Shown piece by piece: positions 8,196 through 16,542 of a stretch of DNA of 64,000 nt (the stretch's first letter is position 1; every line of letters begins with the position of its first letter). The position numbers and the translations under genes are program-made. Below the pieces are notes generated by a model. That model did no database searches and was not told where the DNA came from. It saw nothing but the letters and a program-made list of their open reading frames with translations. This stretch comes from SHZI01 sp964417725 (GTDB lineage Bacteria; Pseudomonadota; Gammaproteobacteria; Steroidobacterales; GCA-2729495), in assembly GCA_964417725.1 (NCBI GenBank), contig CAYQIV010000003.1, positions 1 through 64,000 of the forward strand, read 5' to 3'.

Positions 8196-8582
8196 GGCCG
8201 GCGAGAGCGGGCGAATCCTCTGCGTCGGGACTCATAATTTAACATAATATACATTATACGCAATATCATCGTATCCCTCGAAGGGGTTCCGGGCTGCCTT
8301 GATGGCCTGTATCCGCCCGCACGGGCCACCGCGCCGCGATCGCAGGTGGCTTCTCAAGGTCCCGCCCACGTGCGGTATCGGCAAAGCCCGTGCGCCGTAC
8401 CTCCCGTCGGCGTGGCCGGTACCGCGGGCCTGCGCGTCTTATTGTCGCAGTGCCGCCCCTCACCACCGTTTTCGGCTTGATCCCTGACGGGGCGGTACGG
8501 GACGATCATGCCAGTCCCTGCGGCCACCGCATTTGCAGCCGCGGCGGCTGTCACTTCCCATTCCGCGACATGGAGCGCCCGC
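8196..8582. other. 387-bp intergenic region with an AT-rich island before the cytochrome-porin gene
   Basis: I see no gene here. Bases 8231-8275 are strongly AT-rich in an otherwise GC-rich region and contain an inverted repeat ATAAT-ATAC-ATTAT (8244-8257), suggesting a promoter or operator for the downstream gene at 8583. The remaining 300 bases (8280-8580) have normal high GC and could be a long 5' leader. No clear terminator follows ccmI, so read-through from the ccm operon is possible. Confidence 0.5.
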
Positions 8583-9905
8583 ATGATTGCTCACCGGTCC
8601 ATCCCCGTGCCCCGCTGCGGCCTGCCGGCGGCGGCGATCCTCGGCGCGTTCCTCTTCTGGGTCATCGCGCTGTACCCCGGTCTGGCCTCGTCCCAGCCGG
8701 GTTTTGCACGGCAGTACGACGTCAGCTGCGTGCTGTGCCACAGCGCGTTTCCGAAGTTGAATGCCTTTGGCGAGAAATTCGCGGCAGACAACTTCCGCCT
8801 GCCGCAATGGAAGGAAAAGACCACGATCGATGTCGGCGACGACATGCTCAGGCTGCCGAAATTCCCACCGTTCGCCATCCGCGCACAGGCGTACGTCCAG
8901 GGGCGTGATGGCGAGGAAGTCGATCCCGCCACCGGGCCAACCGGCAATGACTCGGATTTCGATTTCCAGTCACCGTATCTCGTCAAGCTGTTGTCGAGTG
9001 CACCGCTTTCCGACCACATCACGTATTACTTCTACGGAATATTTGCCGAAAAAGGCAAGAACGGTGAAACGGTGATCGAAGACGCCTGGTTCAGGCACGA
9101 TGACCTCTTCGGCAGCGGGATTGCCATGCAACTCGGGCAGTTCCAGGTCTCCGACCTGATGTTCCCACGGGAGGTGCGAATGACCTTCCAGGACTATTAC
9201 GCCTACCGTGCCGCCGGCGTCACCTACGAACGCGGCGTGATCTTCGATCGAGACGTGGGGCCCGTCGGGCTGGGCATCGGGATCGTCAATGGCAGTGGCA
9301 TAGAGCAGAACTTCGCCATCAACAGTCCTGGCTACAAGCGGCCCGACCGGATGTTCGACAACGATGCGCAGAAAAGCATCTTCGGCCGCATTGGCATTCC
9401 GGTGGGGCCGGTGGAGATCGGCCTTTTCGGGCTCTCTGGTGAACAGAAAAGCGCGGCCGGTTTCGCCGGTACTGATGCAGGCAGCCGCAAAGGCGACAAG
9501 CGGATCTTCGGCGTCGACATATCAGGGGATATCGCCGGGAAGTACAACTGGTACCTGCAGGTTCTGTGGAACCGCTGGGAAGATTTCCTCGACCAGGACC
9601 CAGGCACCGACTACGACTGGGTTGGCGGTTTCGCCGGTGTCGACTATGTCCATGATGCCCGCTGGGCATTCTCCGCTCTGTACAACTACGCCGAGGCAGA
9701 CGATTTCGACGGGTCGGGCACGATCTACGAGGGCATCGAGATCAACTCGCTGACCTTCACCGTGAACTACTACTTCATGCGTAACGTCAAGGCCGTGCTC
9801 GAAGCGAATGTCGACTTTCTCGGTGAGGACCGCGGTGGTCCTCCGTACGTCGGCCACCAGACGAAGGAGCACTACCTGCTGTTCGGTTTCGATACGGCGT
9901 TCTGA
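8583..9905 (+). CDS. predicted outer-membrane monohaem cytochrome c-porin fusion (Cyc2-like)
   Basis: A 440-aa protein. A signal peptide (residues about 1-37, hydrophobic core 15-33) is followed by FARQYDVSC49VLC52H53, a single CxxCH haem-binding motif, then FPKLNAFGEKFA. The remaining 350 residues look like a porin: alternating hydrophobic/polar strands, aromatic girdle residues (YNWYLQVLWNRW), acidic loops, and a terminal strand ending in phenylalanine (LLFGFDTAF), the usual signal for barrel assembly. A single N-terminal haem domain followed by PxLNxFG and a barrel is the layout of Cyc2, the outer-membrane iron oxidase. Related proteins also occur in bacteria not known to oxidise iron, so the donor is uncertain. 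I chose the ATG at 8583 because it has GGAG at 8572-8575 and begins the signal peptide; an in-frame ATG at 8508 would add 25 residues. The gene lies directly behind the ccm operon. Confidence 0.72.
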   Translation: MIAHRSIPVPRCGLPAAAILGAFLFWVIALYPGLASSQPGFARQYDVSCVLCHSAFPKLNAFGEKFAADNFRLPQWKEKTTIDVGDDMLRLPKFPPFAIRAQAYVQGRDGEEVDPATGPTGNDSDFDFQSPYLVKLLSSAPLSDHITYYFYGIFAEKGKNGETVIEDAWFRHDDLFGSGIAMQLGQFQVSDLMFPREVRMTFQDYYAYRAAGVTYERGVIFDRDVGPVGLGIGIVNGSGIEQNFAINSPGYKRPDRMFDNDAQKSIFGRIGIPVGPVEIGLFGLSGEQKSAAGFAGTDAGSRKGDKRIFGVDISGDIAGKYNWYLQVLWNRWEDFLDQDPGTDYDWVGGFAGVDYVHDARWAFSALYNYAEADDFDGSGTIYEGIEINSLTFTVNYYFMRNVKAVLEANVDFLGEDRGGPPYVGHQTKEHYLLFGFDTAF

Positions 9906-9927
9906 GAGCTCTGCCCGGTCTGCCCGG

Positions 9928-10851
9928 TCAGCGTGCCCGCGCGCCGGGCCGATCGCGATATTGCAGCACCCGGTCGGGGAAATCGGTGAACACACCGCCG
10001 ACGCCTGGTGTAGCGAACACGGTGGAGAGCAGGGCTTCAAAGCTGTCGACACCGGGCGGCAGGTCATCGGCGCGCAGCGTGTAGGGGTGCAGCGGCAATC
10101 CCGAAATGCCCGCCAGCCGGCCGTCACGGTCGGCGGCCAGCAGGCGCAACGAGGGCCCGATGCAGTCTGCGTGCCCGCTCAGCGACTCGATGAATCCCGG
10201 GGCCTCTATTGGTGCCGAACCGTCGAGCAGCTGGACGAGGTGCAGCTTGCAGCCCAGCTCATGGCGAATGCGCTGCAGCTCGCCGGTTGAAAAACACTGC
10301 AGGAAAGCCCGCGCGTCACGGCTATCGTGGCCATGCCGGGCGAGGACACCGAGTACCGCACGACTCAGGTCGACCCCATGGTCCCGGTGCCACTCCGGGG
10401 ACTTGATCTCTACGTAGATCCCTGCACCGCGCCCCGATGAGCGGTTCAGCCCGGCGATGAACGCCAGCTCCTCGTCCAGCGTCGGGATCGTGAACGCGAT
10501 CGATGTGTCCACCGGAAAGCGCCGCGGATAGCGTGCTTCGGTGGTGCCGGGCCGACGGCGTTCACCAACCCTGAGGCTGCGGATTTCGGCCAGATCGAAG
10601 TCGATGCAGTAATGTCTGCCGTCGCTGCGCTGGCGCCCGGGGAAGCGCTGCGCCACATCGCTCATGTCGTCGAGGTAGAGGTCATGGAAGACGATCAACT
10701 GACCGTCGCGGGTGGCGACGACATCCTGCTCGAGATAATCGGCGCCCTGGGCGTGGGCCAGCGCCTTTGCCGCCAGCGTGTGCTCGGGCAGATAGCCGCT
10801 GGCACCGCGATGTGCAATGACGAGGGGTACGGGCCCGGCAACGTTGCCCAC
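9928..10851 (-). CDS. glpQ: glycerophosphodiester phosphodiesterase (GlpQ family)
   Basis: Hydrolyses glycerophosphodiesters to glycerol 3-phosphate and an alcohol. The 307-aa TIM-barrel has the catalytic start VIAHRGASGYLPEHT, the metal-binding YLEQDVV and the second histidine in LIVFHDLYLDD, closely matching GlpQ. The long ORF extends far upstream across the neighbouring reductase, so I chose the GTG at 10851, 18 bp after that gene. This start gives no signal peptide, which is odd for GlpQ (normally periplasmic) and suggests a cytoplasmic enzyme. It probably forms an operon with the upstream reductase gene. Confidence 0.9.
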   Translation of the reverse strand: MGNVAGPVPLVIAHRGASGYLPEHTLAAKALAHAQGADYLEQDVVATRDGQLIVFHDLYLDDMSDVAQRFPGRQRSDGRHYCIDFDLAEIRSLRVGERRRPGTTEARYPRRFPVDTSIAFTIPTLDEELAFIAGLNRSSGRGAGIYVEIKSPEWHRDHGVDLSRAVLGVLARHGHDSRDARAFLQCFSTGELQRIRHELGCKLHLVQLLDGSAPIEAPGFIESLSGHADCIGPSLRLLAADRDGRLAGISGLPLHPYTLRADDLPPGVDSFEALLSTVFATPGVGGVFTDFPDRVLQYRDRPGARAR

Positions 10852-10868
10852 CGCCGCCCCGCGCCCGC

Positions 10869-11903
10869 TCAGGATTCGCCGGCGATGCCGAGTCGTTTGT
10901 GCATCACGGGACTCGTCGTCGTGTACTGCAACGGCACCTTCTTGCCCGGCTCGATGATCGACTTGGCCGCGAATGCCGCCAGCGCCGCTTCGTGAAAACC
11001 GCTGAGGATCAGCTTCTTCTTGCCCGGGTAATCGCAGATGTCGCCGATGGCGAATATCCCGGGAATATTGGTCTGAAACGTCTCCACATCGACAGCGATG
11101 GCTTTCTTGCTGATGTTGAGCCCCCACTCGGCGATTGGTCCGAGCTTGGGCGAGAGGCCGAAGAACACCAGTACGTGATCGGCGGGCACCACATGGCTGC
11201 TGCCGTCCTTGCAGGACACCTCCAGCGCCTTGAGCGTGCCCTCCTCGATTTGCAGGCCGGCCACGCTCGCGTTTTCGATGAGCCTGACCTCACCCTTTGC
11301 GGCGCGCTCTTTCAGGGTGGCCACCGACGCCGGTGCCGCACGATACTCGTCGCGCCGATGGATCACCGTCAGCGATTTCGCCTTGGGTCCCAGTTCAAGA
11401 GCCCAGTCCAGGGCCGAGTCGCCGCCACCGACGACAACGACGTGCTTGCCGGCAAACCGTGCAGGGTCGCTGACCCGATAGTGGACCTGTCGGTCTTCGA
11501 GGCCATCGGCGCCCTCGACCTGCAGCTTGCGGGGCTGGAACGAGCCCACGCCGCCAGCGATGAACACGGTTTTGGCGAAGAACTCCGTCCCGGCGCCCGT
11601 CTGCACCTTGAACCCTCCTTCGACGGGCGCAAGCGCTGTGACTTCCTCGCCGAGGTGGAAGCCGGCGCCGAACGGCTCGGCTTGTCGCATCAGGCTGTCG
11701 ACCAGTTCGGCACCCGTGCAGATGGGTACCGCAGGAATGTCATAGATGGGCTTGTCCGGATACAGCCAGCTGCACTGGCCACCGACCGCGGGCAAAGAGT
11801 CGACGATGTGGGCGCGCACACCCAGCAGGCCCAGCTCGAAGATCTGGAAGATGCCACAGGGACCCGCACCCACGATCAGTGCGTCGGTATTGATGATTGT
11901 CAT
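10869..11903 (-). CDS. ferredoxin/flavodoxin-NADP+ reductase, thioredoxin-reductase-like type
   Basis: FAD- and NADPH-binding flavoprotein of 344 aa that moves electrons between NADP(H) and ferredoxin. The FAD dinucleotide motif is GAGPCGI near residue 12, followed by PAVGGQCSWLYPDKPIYDIP, which is typical of TrxB-like FNRs. The NAD(P) motif is VVVGGGDSALDWA and the C-terminal FAD motif is IFAIGDICDYPGK. The CxxC active site of true thioredoxin reductase is absent, which supports FNR. I chose the ATG at 11903 (MTIINTDALIVGAG). The FdxA-type ferredoxin at 428-751 is a possible partner. Confidence 0.92.
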   Translation of the reverse strand: MTIINTDALIVGAGPCGIFQIFELGLLGVRAHIVDSLPAVGGQCSWLYPDKPIYDIPAVPICTGAELVDSLMRQAEPFGAGFHLGEEVTALAPVEGGFKVQTGAGTEFFAKTVFIAGGVGSFQPRKLQVEGADGLEDRQVHYRVSDPARFAGKHVVVVGGGDSALDWALELGPKAKSLTVIHRRDEYRAAPASVATLKERAAKGEVRLIENASVAGLQIEEGTLKALEVSCKDGSSHVVPADHVLVFFGLSPKLGPIAEWGLNISKKAIAVDVETFQTNIPGIFAIGDICDYPGKKKLILSGFHEAALAAFAAKSIIEPGKKVPLQYTTTSPVMHKRLGIAGES

Positions 11904-12017
11904 GGTGTTCCACTGCGCCTGCCGGCGCTGCTGTCGCGCCGGCCCGGCCGGCAGAGGGGCAGGAATATACGTGACCGGGCCGGCGGAGAACAAGGGCCAA
12001 TGTGCCGCACGCCCCCG

Positions 12018-12473
12018 TCAATCCTCCAGCTTGAACTCGATGACCTCCCAGCGGGACGTCTCCTCATGGCGCGCGTGCCGGCGGATGGCATCGACCAGTG
12101 CCCGCTCGTTCCAATCGACGATTTCCACGGCCCGTGCGAGCACGTCCTTGTGCAGGGCGACCGTCTCCCCGAAGGATTTGATCATGACCACCGGCTTGCT
12201 GAAGGCCCCGGCGACATCGAGCTGGAAAGCGACAAGATCGCTGCCCGCGGCGCAGGTGTTCATGGGCATCACCACGATCTCGGCGGCACCGATCTGGCGG
12301 CGCAGCTCCTCCCTCACGGCCTCGCGCCCGCCGGCAGGGCGGATGTCCGGGTCCGCGGTATTCACGTAACGCAGGCGGTCGTGGCTCTCGAGGTATTCGA
12401 AAACCCTCAGATAGTCGGTTGAACGCTCGAACAGATGGGCGACGAAGATCCTGATTGGGCTGTCGTCTGGCAT
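12018..12473 (-). CDS. TIR-like (DUF1863/ThsB-like fold) protein
   Basis: A 151-aa soluble protein starting MPDDSPIRIFVAHLFE. It reads as a flavodoxin-like TIR relative: strand IRIFVAH, helix around YLRVFEYL, then REELRRQIGAAEIVVMPMNT and FQLDVAGAFSKPVVMIK, the order seen in MTH538/ThsB-type domains. The position usually holding the catalytic Glu (WxxxE) reads DLVAFQLDVA, so NAD hydrolase or cyclase activity is doubtful. No effector gene of a Thoeris-like system is adjacent. It is divergent from the phosphodiesterase gene at 12574. The fold assignment is from pattern recognition only. Confidence 0.6.
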   Translation of the reverse strand: MPDDSPIRIFVAHLFERSTDYLRVFEYLESHDRLRYVNTADPDIRPAGGREAVREELRRQIGAAEIVVMPMNTCAAGSDLVAFQLDVAGAFSKPVVMIKSFGETVALHKDVLARAVEIVDWNERALVDAIRRHARHEETSRWEVIEFKLED

Positions 12474-12573
12474 CCCGGCCTCCCGCTCGGCTGCACCGCG
12501 CCAGTTTACCTGCCGTGGACAGCCGGCGTCATGCGGTTTCTCCGGGCACCGCCGCGGCATTACACTGCGGCAC

Positions 12574-13308
12574 ATGCGCCTTCTCGTGTACAACATCCGC
12601 TACGCCATGGGCGCTGGCACACCGCCCCATGTGCCCATACCGGGGGCAGGTTACCTGTTCGGCAACCCGGGGAACCTCGACAACATCATCGAATTCATCC
12701 GCTCCAGCGTCCCGGACATCGTCGGCCTCATCGAGGTCGATGTCGGGTCGGTACGCAGCGGGCGCGTCAATCAGGCAGAAGCCATCGCCAGGGCGCTCGG
12801 GCATTATTCCTGCTACGAGTGCAAGTACGGTGAGGACTCGGTCAACCAGCGCCTGCCGATACTGCGGAAGCAGGCGAATGCCTTCCTGGCCTCCCCGGCC
12901 ATCGCTGGCGAGCGTTTCCACTACTTCGATACCGGCGTCAAGCGCCTGATCATCGAGCTTGAACTCGACGACATCGTCATTTTCCTCGTCCACCTGTCAT
13001 TGAAGTATCGCCACCGGCAGTTCCAGCTGCGCCACCTCTACGAACTGGTTTCCGCCGCACGAAAGCCGGTGATCATTGCCGGAGACTTCAACACGTTCTG
13101 GGGCGAAGACGAAATGTTTCTGTTCATGCGTGCGGCCCGGCTGCGCAACGCCAACGTGCATCGGCTGCCAACCTATCCCAGTCGTGCGCCGCGCATGGAA
13201 CTCGATTTCGTCCTGTATGGGGATGGCATCGAGGTCGATACCCTGCAGGTGCCGCCGATCCCCCACTCCGACCACCTGCCGCTGATCTGTGACTTCAACG
13301 TGAGGTAA
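12574..13308 (+). CDS. endonuclease/exonuclease/phosphatase (EEP) family hydrolase
   Basis: A 244-aa metal-dependent phosphodiesterase or phosphomonoesterase. EEP catalytic elements occur in order: RLLVYNIRY (Asn), VGLIEVD (metal-binding Glu), FLVHLS (His), IIAGDFNTFW (Asp/Asn) and a final HSDHLPLICDF (Asp-His). There is no signal peptide or membrane span, so it is probably cytoplasmic. Substrates in this family range from DNA to phosphoinositides and the sequence does not decide. It ends four bases before the fused beta-oxidation gene, with which it is probably co-transcribed. Confidence 0.85.
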   Translation: MRLLVYNIRYAMGAGTPPHVPIPGAGYLFGNPGNLDNIIEFIRSSVPDIVGLIEVDVGSVRSGRVNQAEAIARALGHYSCYECKYGEDSVNQRLPILRKQANAFLASPAIAGERFHYFDTGVKRLIIELELDDIVIFLVHLSLKYRHRQFQLRHLYELVSAARKPVIIAGDFNTFWGEDEMFLFMRAARLRNANVHRLPTYPSRAPRMELDFVLYGDGIEVDTLQVPPIPHSDHLPLICDFNVR

Positions 13309-13312
13309 GGCG

Positions 13313-15346
13313 ATGAGCACGACGACGGCAGGTGACTGGACGCTTTCGATCGATGACGGGGGCACTGCCTGGCTGTGCCTCGATCGCCGCGACGCTTCCG
13401 CCAATACCCTGTCGATGCAGGTCATGGCCCAACTTGACGCGCTGCTCGACGATCTGCAGCGGGTGCCGCCCCGTGGTGTCGTCATTTACTCCGGCAAGAC
13501 GCAAGGCTTCATCGCCGGTGCCGATATCAACGAATTTCCCCAACTCGAGACGGCGGAAACCGGCTTCAGGCTGACGCGTCAGGGACAGGCCGTACTCGAC
13601 AAACTGGCAGCCCTGCCCTGCGCCACCGTGGCTTTTCTCAATGGCACGGCACTGGGTGGCGGGCTGGAGCTGGCGCTGGCCTGCACCTGGCGGCTCGCCC
13701 TGCATGGCCACGAGCCGGTATTCGGCCTGCCCGAAGTGCAGCTCGGCCTGCACCCCGGCCTGGGTGGCACGGTGCGTGCGACACAGCTGCTGGGCGTGCG
13801 CGTGGCCATGGATTTGATGTTGACCGGGCGTTCGCTGCGTCCGGCCGCTGCCTTGTCGTGCGGGCTGGTCGATGAACTCGTCACGGCAGATACCTGGCGT
13901 GAGGCGGCCGCAAGGCGGCTGCAGGCTGAGCGGCCAGTGCGCCGGATGCCGCTCGTCGACCGCTTCCTCAACATACCCCCCCTGCGCCCCCTGCTCGCCC
14001 GTTCACTGCAAAGGAAAGTGGCGCAGCGCGCGTCAGCGGCCCACTATCCGGCCCCCTACGCGATCATCGACCTCTGGCGACGCCATGGCGGCGCACCCCA
14101 TACCGAAAGCTACATCGCCGAGGCACGCTCGTTCGGCGAGTTGGTGATGACGCCGACATCACGGAACCTGGTCAGGGTTTTCCACCTGCAGAACCGGTTA
14201 AAGCGGGCCAGTGGCACGGCCTTCCGTGCCGGCAGGGTCCACGTGGTCGGCGCCGGGATCATGGGCGGCGATATCGCCGCCTGGTGTGCACTGCGCGGCA
14301 TCGATGTCACCTTGCAGGACCGCGAGATGGCATTCATCGAGCCGGCCCTCACCCGGGCCGAGGCGCTGTTCAGGCGCAAGTTGCGCGAGCCCGGTGCCGC
14401 CGCCGCCGCACGGGGACGCCTCCGGGCCGACCCTGGCGGCGAGGGGGTGGGCAGCGCCGACGTCGTCATCGAGGCCATATTCGAGGACCGGGCAGCCAAA
14501 CAGGACCTCTACCGCCACATCGAGCCGGCCATGAGGCCCGGCGCACTTCTCGCCACCAATACGTCGAGCATTCCCCTTGAGGCGCTTGGCGAGGGCCTCG
14601 CCGATCCGGGCCGGTTCATCGGGTTGCATTTCTTCAATCCGGTCGCGAAGCTCCCGTTGGTGGAGGTCGTCAGGGCACGGGACAGCAGTGACCTGATACT
14701 GGACCGCGGCCTGGCCTTCGTGCGGCAGATCGGCAAGCTGCCCCTGCCCTGCCGCAGCCATCCCGGCTTCCTCGTCAATCGCATCCTGGCACCGTATATG
14801 GCCGAGGCCATGGTGCTGCTCCGCGAAGGGGTGCCGCCGGCGGCGATCGATGCGGCTGCAACGGAATTCGGCATGCCCATGGGCCCGGTCGAGCTGGCGG
14901 ACACGGTGGGCCTGGATGTTGCGTTGCATGTGGCGCGGGTCCTCGCCCCGGTGATCCGCCGCCCACAGGCTCCGGAACTCGAGGCGCTGGTCGCTCGCGG
15001 GCACCTCGGCCGCAAGTCCGGACAGGGGTTCTATGTCTACCGGGAAGGCAAGCCGGTACGCCCCCACCCCGCTCACGCCGGGGCGGATCCCGACATCACG
15101 AATCGCCTGATGCTGAGCCTGGTCAACGAGGCCGCGCAGTGTCTCGCCGAGGAGATCGTCGAGGATGCCGACCTGGTCGATGCGGGTGTGATCTTCGGTA
15201 CCGGCTTTGCACCCTTCCGGGGTGGACCGCTGCATCATGCCCGCAGCACGGGGGTGACCACCATCCGCGCCCAACTCGATGCCCTCGCACGCCGGCACGG
15301 CGAACGATTCGCGCCGTCGACCGGATGGGACCTGTTGCACGACTGA
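13313..15346 (+). CDS. bifunctional enoyl-CoA hydratase / 3-hydroxyacyl-CoA dehydrogenase (FadJ/FadB-like)
   Basis: Multifunctional fatty-acid beta-oxidation enzyme of 677 aa. Residues about 1-190 are a crotonase domain with the oxyanion segments FIAGADINEF and ALGGGLELALAC, and catalytic Glu positions in PEVQLGLHPGLGGTVR. Residues about 305-480 are the NAD-binding part (VHVVGAGIMGG, NTSSIPLEALGE, catalytic His in IGLHFFNP). The C-terminal helical dehydrogenase domain is present twice (GFLVNRILAPYMAEA, then FGTGFAPFRGGPL). Length fits FadJ/FadB (about 700-730 aa). No thiolase gene is adjacent. Confidence 0.93.
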   Translation: MSTTTAGDWTLSIDDGGTAWLCLDRRDASANTLSMQVMAQLDALLDDLQRVPPRGVVIYSGKTQGFIAGADINEFPQLETAETGFRLTRQGQAVLDKLAALPCATVAFLNGTALGGGLELALACTWRLALHGHEPVFGLPEVQLGLHPGLGGTVRATQLLGVRVAMDLMLTGRSLRPAAALSCGLVDELVTADTWREAAARRLQAERPVRRMPLVDRFLNIPPLRPLLARSLQRKVAQRASAAHYPAPYAIIDLWRRHGGAPHTESYIAEARSFGELVMTPTSRNLVRVFHLQNRLKRASGTAFRAGRVHVVGAGIMGGDIAAWCALRGIDVTLQDREMAFIEPALTRAEALFRRKLREPGAAAAARGRLRADPGGEGVGSADVVIEAIFEDRAAKQDLYRHIEPAMRPGALLATNTSSIPLEALGEGLADPGRFIGLHFFNPVAKLPLVEVVRARDSSDLILDRGLAFVRQIGKLPLPCRSHPGFLVNRILAPYMAEAMVLLREGVPPAAIDAAATEFGMPMGPVELADTVGLDVALHVARVLAPVIRRPQAPELEALVARGHLGRKSGQGFYVYREGKPVRPHPAHAGADPDITNRLMLSLVNEAAQCLAEEIVEDADLVDAGVIFGTGFAPFRGGPLHHARSTGVTTIRAQLDALARRHGERFAPSTGWDLLHD

Positions 15347-15457
15347 AGTCACAGATCCGCACTCTTTGGCATGCGCGGGCAATTCCGCTGTGGTTACAAT
15401 GACTGCCGTCGGGGGCTCGGGTGACCCCGGAATCCGTGTCCGCATTGAAGAGACGGC

Positions 15458-16507
15458 ATGACCGCTAGCAAGTTCACGGCAGATATCCTGCGGCGCTTCG
15501 CGCCGCTCGATGGCCTGAAGCGCGAGAATATCGCTGCGCTGGCCAAGAAGGTCGAGCCCCGCAGCCTGGAAGCTGGCAAAACACTCATCCGCGAGGGCGA
15601 TGTCGACAAGCGAACCTACTATCTGGTGAGCGGCACGCTCGAGCTAAGGGGCAATGACGGCAGCGTCCAGCGCCTGGTTGCCGGCAGCGAACAGGCGCGC
15701 AGCCCGGTGACGCCGATGTTGCCCAGACGCTACACGGTGCGCGCGCTGGACAGCGTCACTTACATCTCCATCGACACCGACCTCCTCGACGTCATGCTCA
15801 CGTGGGATCAGACCGGCAGCTATGAGGTCAACGAGCTGCATGGGGACAAAGCGGCCACGGATGATGATGACTGGATGACGACCCTGCTCCAGACCCGGGC
15901 CTTCCGTCGCATTCCCCCGGCCAACATCCAGGCGATCTTCATGCGCCTGCAGAAGGTCCAGCACCATGCCGGCGATGTCATCATCAAGCAGGGCGAGGAA
16001 GGCGATTACTTCTACATCGTGACGCGCGGGCGCTGCACAGTGACGCGTGAGACGCCCCTCAACAAGGAAGGCATCAAGCTCGCGGAGCTGGGGGTCGGTG
16101 ACACCTTTGGAGAGGAGGCACTGATCTCGCACAGCCGGCGTAACGCCACGGTGACCATGGCCACTGACGGCACGTTGATGCGCCTGGCGAAGGCCGACTT
16201 CGCCACCCTTCTCAAGGAACCGATGATCGAATGGGTCGACCACGAAGAAGGACGCAGGCGGGTTGCTGCCGGGGGCAAATGGCTTGACGTGAGGTTGCCG
16301 AGTGAGTTCAGTGCCCACCATGAGCCTGAAGCGCTCAACATTCCGCTGTACTTCATCCGTCTGAAGATCGGCACACTTGATCCGCAAACCACCTATGTCG
16401 TTTGTTGCGACACCGGCCGGCGCAGCTCAGCGGCGGCATTCATCCTCGGTGAGCGAGGGTTCAAGAGCTGCGTCCTCAAAGGCGGGCTCAACCACATGAC
16501 GGGCTGA
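15458..16507 (+). CDS. double cyclic-nucleotide-binding domain / rhodanese protein
   Basis: A 349-aa soluble protein with three domains. An N-terminal cNMP-type domain (about 10-115, EGDVDKRTYYLVSGTLEL) lacks a recognisable phosphate-binding cassette. A second cNMP domain (about 140-255) keeps GEEGDYFYIVTRG and the cassette FGEEALISHSRRNATV. A C-terminal rhodanese domain (about 262-349) has active-site loop C317-DTGRR-S. There is no DNA-binding helix-turn-helix, so it is not a Crp-type regulator. It may sense a cyclic nucleotide and control persulfide or thiol chemistry (inference). It is convergent with the PilZ gene. Confidence 0.88.
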   Translation: MTASKFTADILRRFAPLDGLKRENIAALAKKVEPRSLEAGKTLIREGDVDKRTYYLVSGTLELRGNDGSVQRLVAGSEQARSPVTPMLPRRYTVRALDSVTYISIDTDLLDVMLTWDQTGSYEVNELHGDKAATDDDDWMTTLLQTRAFRRIPPANIQAIFMRLQKVQHHAGDVIIKQGEEGDYFYIVTRGRCTVTRETPLNKEGIKLAELGVGDTFGEEALISHSRRNATVTMATDGTLMRLAKADFATLLKEPMIEWVDHEEGRRRVAAGGKWLDVRLPSEFSAHHEPEALNIPLYFIRLKIGTLDPQTTYVVCCDTGRRSSAAAFILGERGFKSCVLKGGLNHMTG

Positions 16508-16542
16508 CCATAGCCCCTATCCGGAACCGGGCGCTGGCCTCG

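Noticed and set aside
8244..8257. Possible Fur box upstream of the cytochrome-porin gene
   Set aside because: The ATAAT/ATTAT arms are separated by four bases, which fits neither the 7-1-7 nor the 19-bp Fur consensus, so I do not call it Fur.
10852..11127. 92-residue N-terminal extension of the GlpQ frame over the neighbouring reductase
   Set aside because: It overlaps the conserved C-terminus of the reductase and is not protein-like; a GTG at 10851 is a better start.
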